Positions 25,415 through 35,020 of a DNA stretch of 64,000 bases are shown here, piece after piece. Position numbers and translations under genes: made by a program. The stretch's first letter is position 1, and the number at the start of each line of letters is the position of its first letter. The notes below the pieces were generated by a model. It was not told the origin of the DNA and searched no databases. It saw nothing but the letters and a program-made list of their open reading frames with translations. This DNA comes from Fulvivirga sediminis (GTDB lineage Bacteria > Bacteroidota > Bacteroidia > Cytophagales > Cyclobacteriaceae): the NCBI RefSeq assembly GCF_016757215.1, contig NZ_JAESIY010000013.1, positions 62,001-126,000 of the forward strand. The letters are read 5' to 3'.

Positions 25415-26026
25415 TTAAGCCGTAGCCTTAGCGTAGTTTTCTTCCACTGCTTTCCAGTCTAGCACATTCCAGAATGCGTTGATATAATCAGGTCTCTTAT
25501 TTTGATATTTCAAATAATAAGCATGTTCCCACACATCTAACCCCAAAACAGGAGTACCTTGCTGCTCAGCCACGTCCATTAAAGGATTGTCCTGATTAGG
25601 AGTAGAAGTAATTTCTACTTCACCATCAGCTGTAACATAAAGCCATGCCCATCCTGAACCAAATCGGGTGGCAGCAGCCTGATCAAACGCTTCTTTGAAA
25701 GCATCAAGGCTACCCCATTTTTTATCTATGGCCGCTTTTAAGTCTCCTGAAGGAGCAGTAGCCGGTGACGGAGAAAGAATGCTCCAAAATAATGAGTGGT
25801 TATAATGTCCACCTCCATTATTTCTAACACCTGCACCATATTTACTCACGCTTTTCAAAAGATCCTCTAAAGATTTTCCTTCTGCATCAGTTCCTTCTAC
25901 TGCAGCATTTAATTTAGTCACATACCCACCATGGTGTTTTGAGTGGTGGATTTCCATTGTTTGCGCATCTATATTTGCATCTAAAGCATCGTAGGCATAA
26001 GGTAATGCCGGTAATTCGAAAGCCAT
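25415..26026 (-). CDS. Superoxide dismutase (Fe/Mn family)
   Basis: A 203-residue SOD without signal peptide, converting superoxide to peroxide and oxygen in the cytosol. Metal ligands are visible: His27 (in [13 protein letters not shown]), the His of [13 protein letters not shown] near residue 80, and the Asp/His pair of [21 protein letters not shown] near 163-170. The GGGHYNHS form and the GSGWAWL segment are common to Fe- and Mn-type enzymes, so the metal is not assigned. A SufR-like redox regulator is transcribed divergently and their promoters overlap at an inverted repeat, which suggests redox control. Confidence 0.97.
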   Translation of the reverse strand: MAFELPALPYAYDALDANIDAQTMEIHHSKHHGGYVTKLNAAVEGTDAEGKSLEDLLKSVSKYGAGVRNNGGGHYNHSLFWSILSPSPATAPSGDLKAAIDKKWGSLDAFKEAFDQAAATRFGSGWAWLYVTADGEVEITSTPNQDNPLMDVAEQQGTPVLGLDVWEHAYYLKYQNKRPDYINAFWNVLDWKAVEENYAKATA

Positions 26027-26069
26027 AATTGTAATTATTTTATGTTGAACATTGTTTCATTAAACATTA

Positions 26070-26137
26070 GTAAGCATTTTTTGCTATTGCTTTTGCTTAC
26101 ATGAGACAAAATTATTTAATTTGAATAATTAAACAAG
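26070..26137. promoter_or_regulatory. Overlapping divergent promoters with inverted repeats (sod / SufR-like gene)
   Basis: Minus strand: TTG (26136-26134), 19 bases, TAATTTTG (26114-26107), a strong sod promoter. Plus strand: TTTG (26092-26095), 20 bases, TTAATTTG (26116-26123), one base off consensus, for the regulator. Both -7 elements touch the inverted repeat AATTATT-N7-AATAATT (26110-26130). A second inverted repeat GTAAGCA/TGCTTAC (26070-26076 and 26094-26100) lies in the sod leader. One protein bound at 26110-26130 would control both genes. Confidence 0.65.
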
Positions 26138-26144
26138 AAATCAC

Positions 26145-26816
26145 TTGGAAAAATATTTAAGTTTAAACAATTACCCTTTAAATCAGGCTCAAAGACAGAT
26201 TCTAATCTATCTCAAGCTAAACGGAGCTCAACCTTCAACCGTGATGGCCAAGCACCTTAAAATCACCAATGAAGGCACGCGTCTTCATTTGGTAAAGCTG
26301 ATAGAACAAGGCTTGGTAAAATCTGAGCAACCAACAAAAGGCGTAGGACGTCCTACCTCCATCTATGACATAACTGCGCAAGGGTCCGCTCTATTTCCTG
26401 ACACCCATGCAGATCTGACCACTCAACTATTACAAACCATAAAAGAGGAACTGGGAGATGAAGCCTTAAAAAAGCTAATTGCAGCACGCGAAAAAGATTT
26501 TTCAGCCAAATACAACAATGCCATCAAGGAAAATGACTCTTTAGAAAATAAGCTTGAAGCCTTGGTAAACATGCGAACAGAAGAAGGCTATATGGCTACC
26601 TGGGATAAAGAAGACGATGAGTATATTTTAGCAGAAAACCATTGCCCTATTTGCTCCGCAGCTAAAGAATGCCAAGGATTTTGCAGTGCTGAGCTCAACA
26701 ATTTCAAAAAAGTATTTGGCTCTGATGTAGAAGTAGAACGATCTGAACACATTGTAAAAGGAGATCGCAGGTGCGCCTATAAAATTAAATCAAAGCATAA
26801 AGTCAAAACTGATTGA
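26145..26816 (+). CDS. SufR-like winged-helix regulator with Cys cluster
   Basis: A 223-residue regulator. The N-terminal winged helix (about 12-80) reads QRQILIYLKLNGAQPSTVMAKHL...GTRLHLVKLIEQGLVKSE, followed by the G-R-P-T-S-I-Y wing and a helical dimerisation part. The C-terminal domain (about 145-215) ends with cysteines 167, 170, 176 and 180 (HCPICSAAKECQGFCSAEL) plus Cys210. This layout resembles SufR and related Fe-S-sensing regulators, so an iron-sulfur cluster is likely. The start must be TTG at 26145, since the next ATG falls inside the helix-turn-helix. No suf genes adjoin; its divergent neighbour is superoxide dismutase. Confidence 0.82.
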   Translation: MEKYLSLNNYPLNQAQRQILIYLKLNGAQPSTVMAKHLKITNEGTRLHLVKLIEQGLVKSEQPTKGVGRPTSIYDITAQGSALFPDTHADLTTQLLQTIKEELGDEALKKLIAAREKDFSAKYNNAIKENDSLENKLEALVNMRTEEGYMATWDKEDDEYILAENHCPICSAAKECQGFCSAELNNFKKVFGSDVEVERSEHIVKGDRRCAYKIKSKHKVKTD

Positions 26817-26905
26817 TTTTTACCATATCTACTTTGCATTCTACTACCCTTTAAAAGGCCTCCACTCTTAGCTTTGTCTCAGTATTTAAAACAAAAACAA
26901 TTACT

Positions 26906-27661
26906 ATGACAAAAATAGCATTAGTAACAGGAGGTAGCCGAGGCTTAGGCAGAGATATGTCTATTAACCTGGCAAAAAAGGGTATTAATGTAATACTCAC
27001 CTATAATAATAACGAAGACAAAGCCAATGAAGTGGTAGCTAAAATAGAGGCCTTAGGTCAAAAAGCAATAGCCTATCAATTAGATACCAGTGATGTTTCT
27101 CAGTTTGATACATTTCTTAAAAAAGCCACTGATCATTTACAGGAAAAGGAAGGCCAACCTAATTTTGATTTCCTCATTAACAATGCCGGAATAGGAATAC
27201 ATGCTTCCTTCGCTGAAACTTCCCAAGATCAGTTTGATCAGCTCATGAACATCCACCTTAAAGGCGTATTTTTCCTCACACAAAAGGCCTTACCGTTTAT
27301 GAATGACGGTGGAGCCATTATTAACATCTCCAGTGGCCTGGCGAGATTCTCTACTCCCGGATATTCAGCCTACGCTTCTATGAAAGCAGCCATTGAAGTA
27401 CTCTCCAGATACCAGGCTCAAGAACTGGGTAGCAGAGGCATTCGCTCCAATGTAGTAGCACCTGGTGCCATAGAAACAGACTTTGGCGGCGGCATGGTGA
27501 GAGACAATGAAGCTGTTAACAAAATGGTTTCCTCTTCGATAGCACTAGGAAGAGCCGGCTTACCTGAAGATATTGGCGCTGTAGTAGCCTTTTTATGTAC
27601 TGATGAAGCCAAATGGATTAATGCACAACGTATTGAAGTTTCTGGCGGACAAAATATTTAA
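26906..27661 (+). CDS. Short-chain dehydrogenase/reductase (SDR)
   Basis: A 251-residue classical SDR. The NAD(P)-binding TGGSRGLG is at about 8-15, NNAGIG near 92, the catalytic Ser in NISSGLARFS near 143 and Y-x-x-x-K in the SAYASMKAA stretch near 156-160. PGAIETDF and the C-terminal DIGAVVAFLCTDEAKWINAQRIEVSGG complete the family. Substrate unknown. A TAGCTTTG element (26869-26876) about 30 bases ahead of the start is a plausible -7 box. An AraC gene follows after a 64-base gap with a hairpin, and it may control this enzyme. Confidence 0.92.
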   Translation: MTKIALVTGGSRGLGRDMSINLAKKGINVILTYNNNEDKANEVVAKIEALGQKAIAYQLDTSDVSQFDTFLKKATDHLQEKEGQPNFDFLINNAGIGIHASFAETSQDQFDQLMNIHLKGVFFLTQKALPFMNDGGAIINISSGLARFSTPGYSAYASMKAAIEVLSRYQAQELGSRGIRSNVVAPGAIETDFGGGMVRDNEAVNKMVSSSIALGRAGLPEDIGAVVAFLCTDEAKWINAQRIEVSGGQNI

Positions 27662-27670
27662 AGCAAAAAC

Positions 27671-27710
27671 TTGGTTCTATTAAGTATATTTAATTACTCA
27701 ATAGAACCAA
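27671..27710 (+). terminator. Hairpin between SDR and AraC genes
   Basis: TTGGTTCTATT (27671-27681) and AATAGAACCAA (27700-27710) form a perfect 11-bp inverted repeat with an 18-base loop. The following T content is modest (TTATCTTT), so it may be a terminator for the SDR gene or a regulatory site ahead of the AraC gene. Confidence 0.5.
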
Positions 27711-27725
27711 TTATCTTTACCAAAT

Positions 27726-28622
27726 ATGGAAGAAACGTTGACTTTTGAAGAGTTTTACCGAAAAAAACAAGGTTTATCACCAGATTCATCGATACCAAAA
27801 TTACTGCCCTTTAACATATACAGGCTTAGTGAAGTATCCAAAGATAAGCCCATGCCCTACAGCAGAAAAGACTACTACAAAATCAGCCTGATCAGCGGAA
27901 AAAACAGGGTACATTATGCCGATAAAGTTCTGGAAGTAGAAGATAACATGCTGCTCTTTGCTAACCCTCAAATACCTTATAATTGGGATCCGCTCAGCGA
28001 AGACAAACACGGTGCATTTTGTGTCTTTACAAAAGATTTCTTCAATGGATATGCGCATATTAAAGATTATCCGCCGTTTAAACCCGGCGGCAATCCTATC
28101 TTATCCATCACTAATTCTGAAATGACCAGTCTTTACACTATTTATGAAAAAATGTTTAAAGAAATAGCCTCTGACTACAAGTATAAATACGATGTTTTAA
28201 GAAATCTCACCTCAGAGCTGATACATACAGCCATGAAGCTAAGACCTGCGAAGTTCGAAGCTACTCACACTACGGAGAGTAATGCATCAGAAAGAATTAC
28301 TAATTTTTTCCTTGAGTTATTAGAAAGGCAATTTCCAATAGAATCTACCCAGCAGCGCATAGAATTAAAATCACCTGCCGAATTTGCCGATAAGCTCAAC
28401 GTCCATATCAATCACCTCAACAAGGTGCTGAAGGAAAGTACAGGAAAAACCACTTCTCAAATTATCTCAGATAGGCTAGCCATGGAAGCTCGAGCTATGC
28501 TAAAACACACCCATTGGAATATCTCAGAAATAGGCTGGTGCCTGGGTTTTGATGATAGCTCTCATTTTATAAAATTCTTCAAAAAGAACACGCAAACTAC
28601 GCCTAACTCCTACAGAGGATAA
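27726..28622 (+). CDS. AraC-family transcriptional regulator
   Basis: A 298-residue regulator. The N-terminal part (about 20-170) is a cupin-like sensing domain (YYKISLISGKNRVHYADKVLEVEDNMLLFANPQIPYNWDP). The C-terminal AraC domain (about 195-298) has two helix-turn-helices: LKSPAEFADKLNVHINHLNKVLKESTGKTTSQII and WNISEIGWCLGFDDSSHFIKFFKKNTQTTPNSYR. It lies 64 bases after the SDR gene in the same direction, an arrangement often seen when an AraC protein controls a small redox enzyme. Ligand unknown. Confidence 0.93.
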   Translation: MEETLTFEEFYRKKQGLSPDSSIPKLLPFNIYRLSEVSKDKPMPYSRKDYYKISLISGKNRVHYADKVLEVEDNMLLFANPQIPYNWDPLSEDKHGAFCVFTKDFFNGYAHIKDYPPFKPGGNPILSITNSEMTSLYTIYEKMFKEIASDYKYKYDVLRNLTSELIHTAMKLRPAKFEATHTTESNASERITNFFLELLERQFPIESTQQRIELKSPAEFADKLNVHINHLNKVLKESTGKTTSQIISDRLAMEARAMLKHTHWNISEIGWCLGFDDSSHFIKFFKKNTQTTPNSYRG

Positions 28623-28950
28623 TGTTTTAAAACTTAGAAGAGCCAGTTTCCGAAGAAATTACATGACAAGGTAATGTCACATTGAGTCAATTGAAATATC
28701 TGTCTGCTAGAAAACTAACATTTGGCACCCTAGCGCTCAAAAAATATGACATATCATTGGTTCGAAAGTATACATCAAGCTATTCCTATTCTTTTAAGTT
28801 AGACTATTCAAATAACAGTCAACTTGAATAATCTAATCTTTATATTATACCTATACTTTCACACAGCTATCATTGGACTTCGAACCACAATTCTTCTAAC
28901 TTAAAAGCTACTTTAGAGACAGCCCCTAAGTCTTTTTCCACAAATCACAA
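28623..28950. repeat. Gene-free region with nested inverted repeats
   Basis: 328 bases without a gene. Four paired elements are seen: GGTTCGAA (28759-28766)/TTCGAACC (28879-28886); GAAAGTATA (28764-28772)/TATACTTTC (28852-28860); CTTTTAAGTTAG (28791-28802)/CTAACTTAAAAG (28896-28907); and AGACTATTCAA (28801-28811)/TTGAATAATCT (28824-28834, one mismatch). A direct repeat TATCATTGG occurs at 28752 and 28868. The pairings interlock and cannot all form at once. It could be a structured RNA or a decayed small mobile element. Confidence 0.55.
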
Positions 28951-29301
28951 TCAACCTCCAGACTTTTTAGCTCCGTAGCCAGCAGATTTTAATATCTCCA
29001 TCACTTTATCTCTAAAATCGCCTTGAATAAGAATCTCCCCATCTTTGGCTGATCCCCCTACTCCACATTTCGATTTGAGCAATTTTCCTAAGTCTTTTAA
29101 ATCATCTTGAGAGCCAATAAAACCAGTAATTAGCGTCACCTGCTTGCCGGCCCTGGCTTTTTTATCTAGTTGTACTTTTAAATTTTGCTGTGATGGCTCC
29201 ATAGTTTCCTCTTCATTATCTCCTTCATACTCGTATTCAAAATCATTGCTAGTGCTATACACTACGCCATCTCTATTCTTCCAATTATTTTTCTTAGCCA
29301 T
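28951..29301 (-). CDS. SUI1/eIF1-like translation factor (YciH type)
   Basis: A 116-residue protein. The first 40 residues are polar and acidic. The SUI1 domain (about 42-112) reads [61 protein letters not shown], the standard eIF1-like pattern. Bacterial SUI1 proteins (YciH) are thought to influence start-codon selection, but their role is poorly defined. It starts 12 bases after the PorP/SprF gene stop on the same strand, so the two may share a transcript. Confidence 0.92.
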   Translation of the reverse strand: MAKKNNWKNRDGVVYSTSNDFEYEYEGDNEEETMEPSQQNLKVQLDKKARAGKQVTLITGFIGSQDDLKDLGKLLKSKCGVGGSAKDGEILIQGDFRDKVMEILKSAGYGAKKSGG

Positions 29302-29313
29302 TTTGTATTGTTT

Positions 29314-30363
29314 TTAAAAGTCAGGACACGGTATCTGCATCACATTCTTCGGTGGTTTTCGTGGATCGCGATTAGACCATGAGTATGAAATAGACACTTC
29401 ATGAGCTCCTCCACTACCTGCTCCTAATTTAGATATTGTATAATCGTAACTGTATCCAATATTGAATAATTCTCCATTGCCTCCTTTTTTCGTAAAACCT
29501 ACTAAAAGTACAATAGACTCATTATTATTAAACCCTTCTAATGATTTAAAAGGCAGCCCTCTATACCATGTTCCTATTATGATAGGTTCCAGGGTGAGGT
29601 ACAACCCCATATCCAACTGATCAAACTCTCCTTGCTTTTTATATTGAAAGGTAGGTGTTAAGCTTCTTTCTTGAGGTCTGGAATACAAACCACTACCCAT
29701 GGTTCCAGATTTAAAAGGTATTTTAACCCCACCATGAAATGAAAACTTCATAGGTAATTCATTAGGATCTGCATCTTCTTCAAACGACTGGCTGGGAGTA
29801 TTAAGATGATGTGCCGCCACACCTAACCAAGCATTTTTAGTATACAAAACACCACCTGCTGATAGGTCCACAAAGTTTTTACTCAGATCTCCAAAGTTTT
29901 CTCCTGAATCTCCACCTAAATACTCTCCGGTATCAGGATCGTATTGGCTACCAAAGGTAAGATCACTGAAATTAACATTCCTATTATAAAAAGCAGCCTG
30001 AAAACCTGGGCGAAAAGTAAGCCAATCTGTTAAGTATAGCTGATAAGCATATTGCAACCCCACCATGGTAGAATTCAAACCTGCTGTACCTTCCGTATCT
30101 CGCATCAGCAAAAGGCCTACCCCACTATTTTTACTTTCTATAAAACCATCTACATAAGCAGAAATAGTCTGAAAATTAGCTTCTATGGCTGGCCATTGAT
30201 TTCTATAATTAATACCCACTCTCATCTGCTGGGTAGCACCTGCAAAAGCAGGGTTTAAGTAAAGCGGTGCCGCATAAAATTGAGAAAACTGAGGGTCCTG
30301 AGCGTTTCCTACCAGCGGAGCCAACAGCATCAACAAGATAAAAAATAGTAAATTTCTGCGCAT
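29314..30363 (-). CDS. PorP/SprF family type IX secretion membrane protein
   Basis: A 349-residue outer-membrane beta-barrel with signal peptide 1-21 (cut after G-N-A). The mature start QDPQFSQFYAAPLYLNPAFAGATQQMRVGINYRNQWPAI is the family signature, and it ends in alternating beta strands (FNIGYSYDYTISKLGAGSGGAHEVSISYSW). PorP/SprF proteins act with the type IX secretion system; SprF-like paralogues usually sit beside one large secreted protein with a type B C-terminal signal and help to deliver or anchor it. Exactly such a gene starts divergently 213 bases away, so this is probably its dedicated partner. Confidence 0.93.
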   Translation of the reverse strand: MRRNLLFFILLMLLAPLVGNAQDPQFSQFYAAPLYLNPAFAGATQQMRVGINYRNQWPAIEANFQTISAYVDGFIESKNSGVGLLLMRDTEGTAGLNSTMVGLQYAYQLYLTDWLTFRPGFQAAFYNRNVNFSDLTFGSQYDPDTGEYLGGDSGENFGDLSKNFVDLSAGGVLYTKNAWLGVAAHHLNTPSQSFEEDADPNELPMKFSFHGGVKIPFKSGTMGSGLYSRPQERSLTPTFQYKKQGEFDQLDMGLYLTLEPIIIGTWYRGLPFKSLEGFNNNESIVLLVGFTKKGGNGELFNIGYSYDYTISKLGAGSGGAHEVSISYSWSNRDPRKPPKNVMQIPCPDF

Positions 30364-30576
30364 GTAATATCTACCTATGATTGCTTTAAGCAGTAAAGTA
30401 ATAAATAAATCCTAAATTAATTGAAGAATCAAAAATAAAGAAAGTTAAGTTCTTAGCATAACGCCATTTTATCGTTATTTGTATAAATTAGTATTGTGTA
30501 TTATAATATTTTTCCCTTATTATACGCAATTAGGATTCACTTTTTGAAGTTAACAGTTAAACTAAATACACCAGGA

Positions 30577-33500
30577 ATGTTGCACTCTCCTATTCGCAGT
30601 GTTTGTCTTTTTTTATTTTTATTAATCAGTAGTAGCTTTAATGCATTCTCTCAAAGTTACTCAGAGCTTAATTGGTATTTTGGCAACAATAACAATAGTT
30701 TTCGTTTCACAAGACCTAATTTCACTCCCGAACGTCTTTCCAGCGTACAACCTTTAGGCTTAGGAATGTCAGCCGTAGCCACTGACCCCGTAACAGGCTC
30801 TGTACTTTTCTATACTGATGGTCTTACTGTTTACGAACCTACAGGCACGGTAATGTTCAATGGCTCTATAGCTTCCGGAACAGCCCTTAGCCAGGGTATA
30901 GCCACCTGCGCCGTTCCTGGAAACGCAGGACAATATTACATCTTCACACAAGACCCTGCTGGCAACTTAATAGCAACCACAGTAGACATGAATGCAACAG
31001 GTAATGCTCTTTTCCCGGAGCCTCCAAAAGGAGAAGTCACCACTTCTTTTTCTCCGGCAGGGCTAACCAACCTTTCGCAAGGAATGATCATAATCCCGAA
31101 CGACACTAAAGATGCATTCTGGCTTATTACTCAGGTAGCTGGGTCTGATACTTATAATGTATCAGAAATAACAAGTGCCGGGCTTCAACCTGCCACAGGT
31201 TATAACATTGGATCTGCCATTTCAGCTGGTAACTTATCTTTCAACCAGGCCACCAATTCTATTGCTGTGGCATCACCTGCTACTGAAGTTCAGATTATTA
31301 ATATTGACAGAGCTACCGGAGCACTTACTGCAGGTGCTACTATAAGCGGATTCAATGGAACTTATGACACAGAATGGTCTAACAACGGCCAATTTCTATA
31401 TGTATCAGGTAATTTTGGTGGCAACGAGGAACTAGTACAAGTAGACCTCAGCGCAACCCCAACCCCTACGACAGAATTAGTAAACACATCCAACACACTT
31501 ACCACCAGTTACGGACTTCAAATAGCCCCTGACAGCGCTATTTATCACATATATGAAAATGCATCTGGCAATTTTCTCGTAGGAAGAATCAATGAGCCGG
31601 ACACCATCGCCAGCCAGGTTCTATATGAAGACAGAGCATTTCAAAACACAAATTTCAATGGCCGCCAGTTCCCTACTTTTTTAGCGGAAATCAACCCAAC
31701 ATTCAGCGCTGACTTTACTTACTCTGGCACATGCCAAAATGAAGAAACCTTCTTCTACCCTACTATAGACCCTAGAGCTGATAGTGTTAGCTGGAGTTTT
31801 GGTGATGATGGAAGCTCATCTCAATTAGCTCCTACGCACACTTATCAAGAGGCCAATACATTTGATGTAACTCTTACCGCCTATCTTAATGGTGACTCTA
31901 CATCCGCCACGCACCCGATAACCATCAATACCTTTGAGATACAGATAACACTAAGGTCTGATACTACATTTTGCCTTGTAGATTATCCTGCCAGTAGTTA
32001 CTCTCCTAATGGCACCGGATCAGCGTCTGTAATAGCCCAAATCAGCGGCTCGCCCTCTTCTATAGTTTGGTCTAACGGAGATACTGGCAATACTTTAACC
32101 CCCGACTCCAGTGGCTATTATTATGTAATAGCTACGGACGGCTCAGGCTGCTCTACTCATGCAGGCATTACGGTAAATACTTATGGGGAACAAAAGCAGC
32201 GCTCCAATGTATGGTACTTTGGCAACCATGCTGGCATAGACTTTAACAGCGGTACTGCCGAGCCTATCCCATTTGGTGATATTGATGTTTTTGATGGCGG
32301 CAATCAGCTCACTACCCCTGAAGGCTGCACCATATACTGTGATAGAAATGGTGAACCCCTGTTTTATACTGATGGTGTAGATGTTTATGACCAGGAAGGC
32401 AACCTACTCACTCCTACTGACAAGCTGGGTGGCGACCAAGGAAGTACACAATCTGTACTTATAGTACCTTTCCCTGATGACGAGACGCTATTTTATATCT
32501 TCACTACTCAAGAAGTGTACGGAGACGGTACTTATGATCTTCAATATGCCGTATACGATCGAAAAGATGAAAGTAATAGCACCCTGGGAGCTATGGTATA
32601 TAATGCCAATGGAGAAATGATAACTACCCTGGCTACTCGTGTAACCGAAAGGCTTACTGGTACCGAAAACTGGGTTATAGTACATGAATATGGCAATAAT
32701 AACTTTAAAGCCTTCCCCATTGGAGCTGATGGAATCGGCAGCCCTGTTATCTCTAATGTAGGGCCAGTGCATGACTCTGAAAGAGAGTCTAGAGGCTACA
32801 TGACCTTAAGTGGCTCCGGACTACTTGCCGTTGCTTACTCTGAAGATGATAATAATAATTTTGTAGATCTACTCCAATTCACTGACAGCACAGGGACAAT
32901 AGAAGAACGCATTCTTCTTGAGATTAACAATCCTAAAGACGCACTTAATCCATCTTCTCCAAATGCCAGCGGACAAGTCTATGGCGTTTCCTTTAGCCCT
33001 GATGGTTCAAATCTTTTTGCCACAGTACAAGGCAGTCCTAGTCACATCTTCAGATGGAAAGTAGATACTACGACCTTAGTAAACACTACTACCCCGATAG
33101 AGTATATCCGTGATTCAGTAAGGCATGACATTGATGACGCAGCCACTACGCTAGGGGCGCTTCAGGTAGGCCCTGACGGAATGTTATATGTAGCGGTGCA
33201 AGGCCAGCAAGTGATATCCAGAATTACCAATCCTAACATAGATTGGGATCAAGAAATTAACATTGAAGATTTTGGCCTCTCTGCCGGTACATCAAGCGAA
33301 CAAGGTATGCCTAACTTCATACAAAACATTAGCTCTCCTAGCCCGGGAGCTAGCATTTCTGTAACAGGCGGTTGTTTTGGAGAATCAGTTGTAATCAGCG
33401 TGAGCAACCCTCTTTACCTAGAACATTATCTGGTTAATATTTTTGATGACGAAGGTAACAAATTAAGAGGCCCTGTAGAATTAAACCAAAGCACTACGGA

Positions 33501-34986
33501 ATTTTCATTTACTCCTCCTGCACCAGGCATCTATGAAGTAAGCACCACTATCACTAATGACTGTGATAATAATGAAGTGAATATGACTCCTCAAAACTTC
33601 ATTATTAATCCTCTGCCTTCGTTTACCTTAGCTGTACAAAATCAACCATCTTTGTGTGGGCTTGCTGATGGTAGCGTACTGGCTAACTTCCCTAGCTTTA
33701 ACGCGGCTACCAATCCATTAAGCTATACAGTAAATGGCCCTGTGTCTTATCCTGCTACAGAAGTTACCTCTAACACCATGGTTATTGAAAATCTTTCAGC
33801 TGGATTCTACACCGTTACCACTACCAATACTTTAACCGGATGTAGCGATACCAGAACCATTAGACTCAACGACCCTACAGGGTACACTCCTGATGACCTT
33901 AACATCAATACAGGCTGTAGTAATAATCAGGGAGTAATCAATGGCTTCACTTTTAATCCTGTCTCAGCCGCACCCGCCACGTACAGTTGGCAAATATTTA
34001 CTCAAGGCTCTAATAGACTAGTAGCTTCCGGCACAGAAAGTTCTAATCTACCTTATCAGCCTCTTTCTACTGGTGAATATTACGTAGAAATCAGGGATGC
34101 CGGAGGCTGTCTCACCACAGCATCTGTCTCAGGTACTCCACCACCTGCTATAAACCTGAACTTACCTTTAGAATTTGTAAGTTGCGGAGAAACGGTAGCT
34201 CGCGTACCTTATTCTACTGCGAGCACTTCTACTCCTATTATTACTCCTCCTATGTCAGTAGAAGGCGATAGCATTATATTAATAACTGAGCCTGGAACTT
34301 ACCAGGTCACCGCAGCTGGAGATGGCATCAATACTTGTGACACTACACTAAGCGTTACGGTGTTATTCCCTCAGCCAAATGAAAATCCATATAAAAGCAG
34401 ATATGCTATTTGTCCTTTCGAAAATTCTTTAGCCAGAAAGTATCTTATGCTTGAAAACCTCCCTGGTGGCTTTATATCAATGAAATGGTATGACGAAGAT
34501 GGTGTAGAAATAGCTCCGGGAGGCGCGAGCGGGGCCTCTACTGTAGATGGTTATCGTTTTTCCGCTGCAGGTGATAGCCTTATCGCTGAAGTAACTGGCC
34601 GCATTAACTTTGAAGCTACTAATGCAGAAGGTTGTGTTACAGAAGGCGTAATTGAAGTAGTAGAAGACTGTGAAGGCAGAATCAATGCCCCTAACGCCTT
34701 TAACCCTAACAGTGGCAACCCGGCTAATCAGTCATGGAAGATATTTCCATTTTTAGTAGATCCTACCGATTTCCAAATATTTATCTTTAACCGATGGGGA
34801 GAAATGATCTTTCAATCTGGCAGCTTATCAGAAATGCAAAACGACGGATGGAATGGCGGATATGACAATGATCCCGGCAGGCCTGTGCCTGGAGGAACAT
34901 ACGCTTATAAAGTGGAATTCCGTAGTGAGCATGAACCTGAAAAAGGTATTTTAGAACAACGTGGAGGAATAACATTAATTCGATAA
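30577..34986 (+). CDS. Giant cell-surface protein with T9SS type B sorting domain
   Basis: A 1469-residue protein from the ATG at 30577, chosen because a signal peptide (LHSPIRSVCLFLFLLISSS...FS) follows it at once; an upstream in-frame start at 30496 would put 27 non-signal residues first. It has two WYFGN-started propeller-like regions, about 30-380 and 545-930, separated by a PKD domain (about 375-455, SVSWSFGDDGSSSQLAPTHTYQEANTFDVTLTAY). Ig-like or SprB-like repeats follow, then the C-terminal gliding-type domain (last 95 residues: NAPNAFNPN...IFIFNRWGEMIF...WNGGY...VPGGTYAYKVEF). Secretion by the type IX system is expected; its divergent neighbour is the SprF-like partner. Confidence 0.92.
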   Translation: MLHSPIRSVCLFLFLLISSSFNAFSQSYSELNWYFGNNNNSFRFTRPNFTPERLSSVQPLGLGMSAVATDPVTGSVLFYTDGLTVYEPTGTVMFNGSIASGTALSQGIATCAVPGNAGQYYIFTQDPAGNLIATTVDMNATGNALFPEPPKGEVTTSFSPAGLTNLSQGMIIIPNDTKDAFWLITQVAGSDTYNVSEITSAGLQPATGYNIGSAISAGNLSFNQATNSIAVASPATEVQIINIDRATGALTAGATISGFNGTYDTEWSNNGQFLYVSGNFGGNEELVQVDLSATPTPTTELVNTSNTLTTSYGLQIAPDSAIYHIYENASGNFLVGRINEPDTIASQVLYEDRAFQNTNFNGRQFPTFLAEINPTFSADFTYSGTCQNEETFFYPTIDPRADSVSWSFGDDGSSSQLAPTHTYQEANTFDVTLTAYLNGDSTSATHPITINTFEIQITLRSDTTFCLVDYPASSYSPNGTGSASVIAQISGSPSSIVWSNGDTGNTLTPDSSGYYYVIATDGSGCSTHAGITVNTYGEQKQRSNVWYFGNHAGIDFNSGTAEPIPFGDIDVFDGGNQLTTPEGCTIYCDRNGEPLFYTDGVDVYDQEGNLLTPTDKLGGDQGSTQSVLIVPFPDDETLFYIFTTQEVYGDGTYDLQYAVYDRKDESNSTLGAMVYNANGEMITTLATRVTERLTGTENWVIVHEYGNNNFKAFPIGADGIGSPVISNVGPVHDSERESRGYMTLSGSGLLAVAYSEDDNNNFVDLLQFTDSTGTIEERILLEINNPKDALNPSSPNASGQVYGVSFSPDGSNLFATVQGSPSHIFRWKVDTTTLVNTTTPIEYIRDSVRHDIDDAATTLGALQVGPDGMLYVAVQGQQVISRITNPNIDWDQEINIEDFGLSAGTSSEQGMPNFIQNISSPSPGASISVTGGCFGESVVISVSNPLYLEHYLVNIFDDEGNKLRGPVELNQSTTEFSFTPPAPGIYEVSTTITNDCDNNEVNMTPQNFIINPLPSFTLAVQNQPSLCGLADGSVLANFPSFNAATNPLSYTVNGPVSYPATEVTSNTMVIENLSAGFYTVTTTNTLTGCSDTRTIRLNDPTGYTPDDLNINTGCSNNQGVINGFTFNPVSAAPATYSWQIFTQGSNRLVASGTESSNLPYQPLSTGEYYVEIRDAGGCLTTASVSGTPPPAINLNLPLEFVSCGETVARVPYSTASTSTPIITPPMSVEGDSIILITEPGTYQVTAAGDGINTCDTTLSVTVLFPQPNENPYKSRYAICPFENSLARKYLMLENLPGGFISMKWYDEDGVEIAPGGASGASTVDGYRFSAAGDSLIAEVTGRINFEATNAEGCVTEGVIEVVEDCEGRINAPNAFNPNSGNPANQSWKIFPFLVDPTDFQIFIFNRWGEMIFQSGSLSEMQNDGWNGGYDNDPGRPVPGGTYAYKVEFRSEHEPEKGILEQRGGITLIR

Positions 34987-35020
34987 TTTTGTTGAGCAAG
35001 ATAAAAACAGAAATTAAAAT

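Noticed and set aside
28623-28950. Insertion sequence
   Set aside because: Inverted repeats are present but there is no transposase frame, and the repeats interlock instead of bounding a unit.
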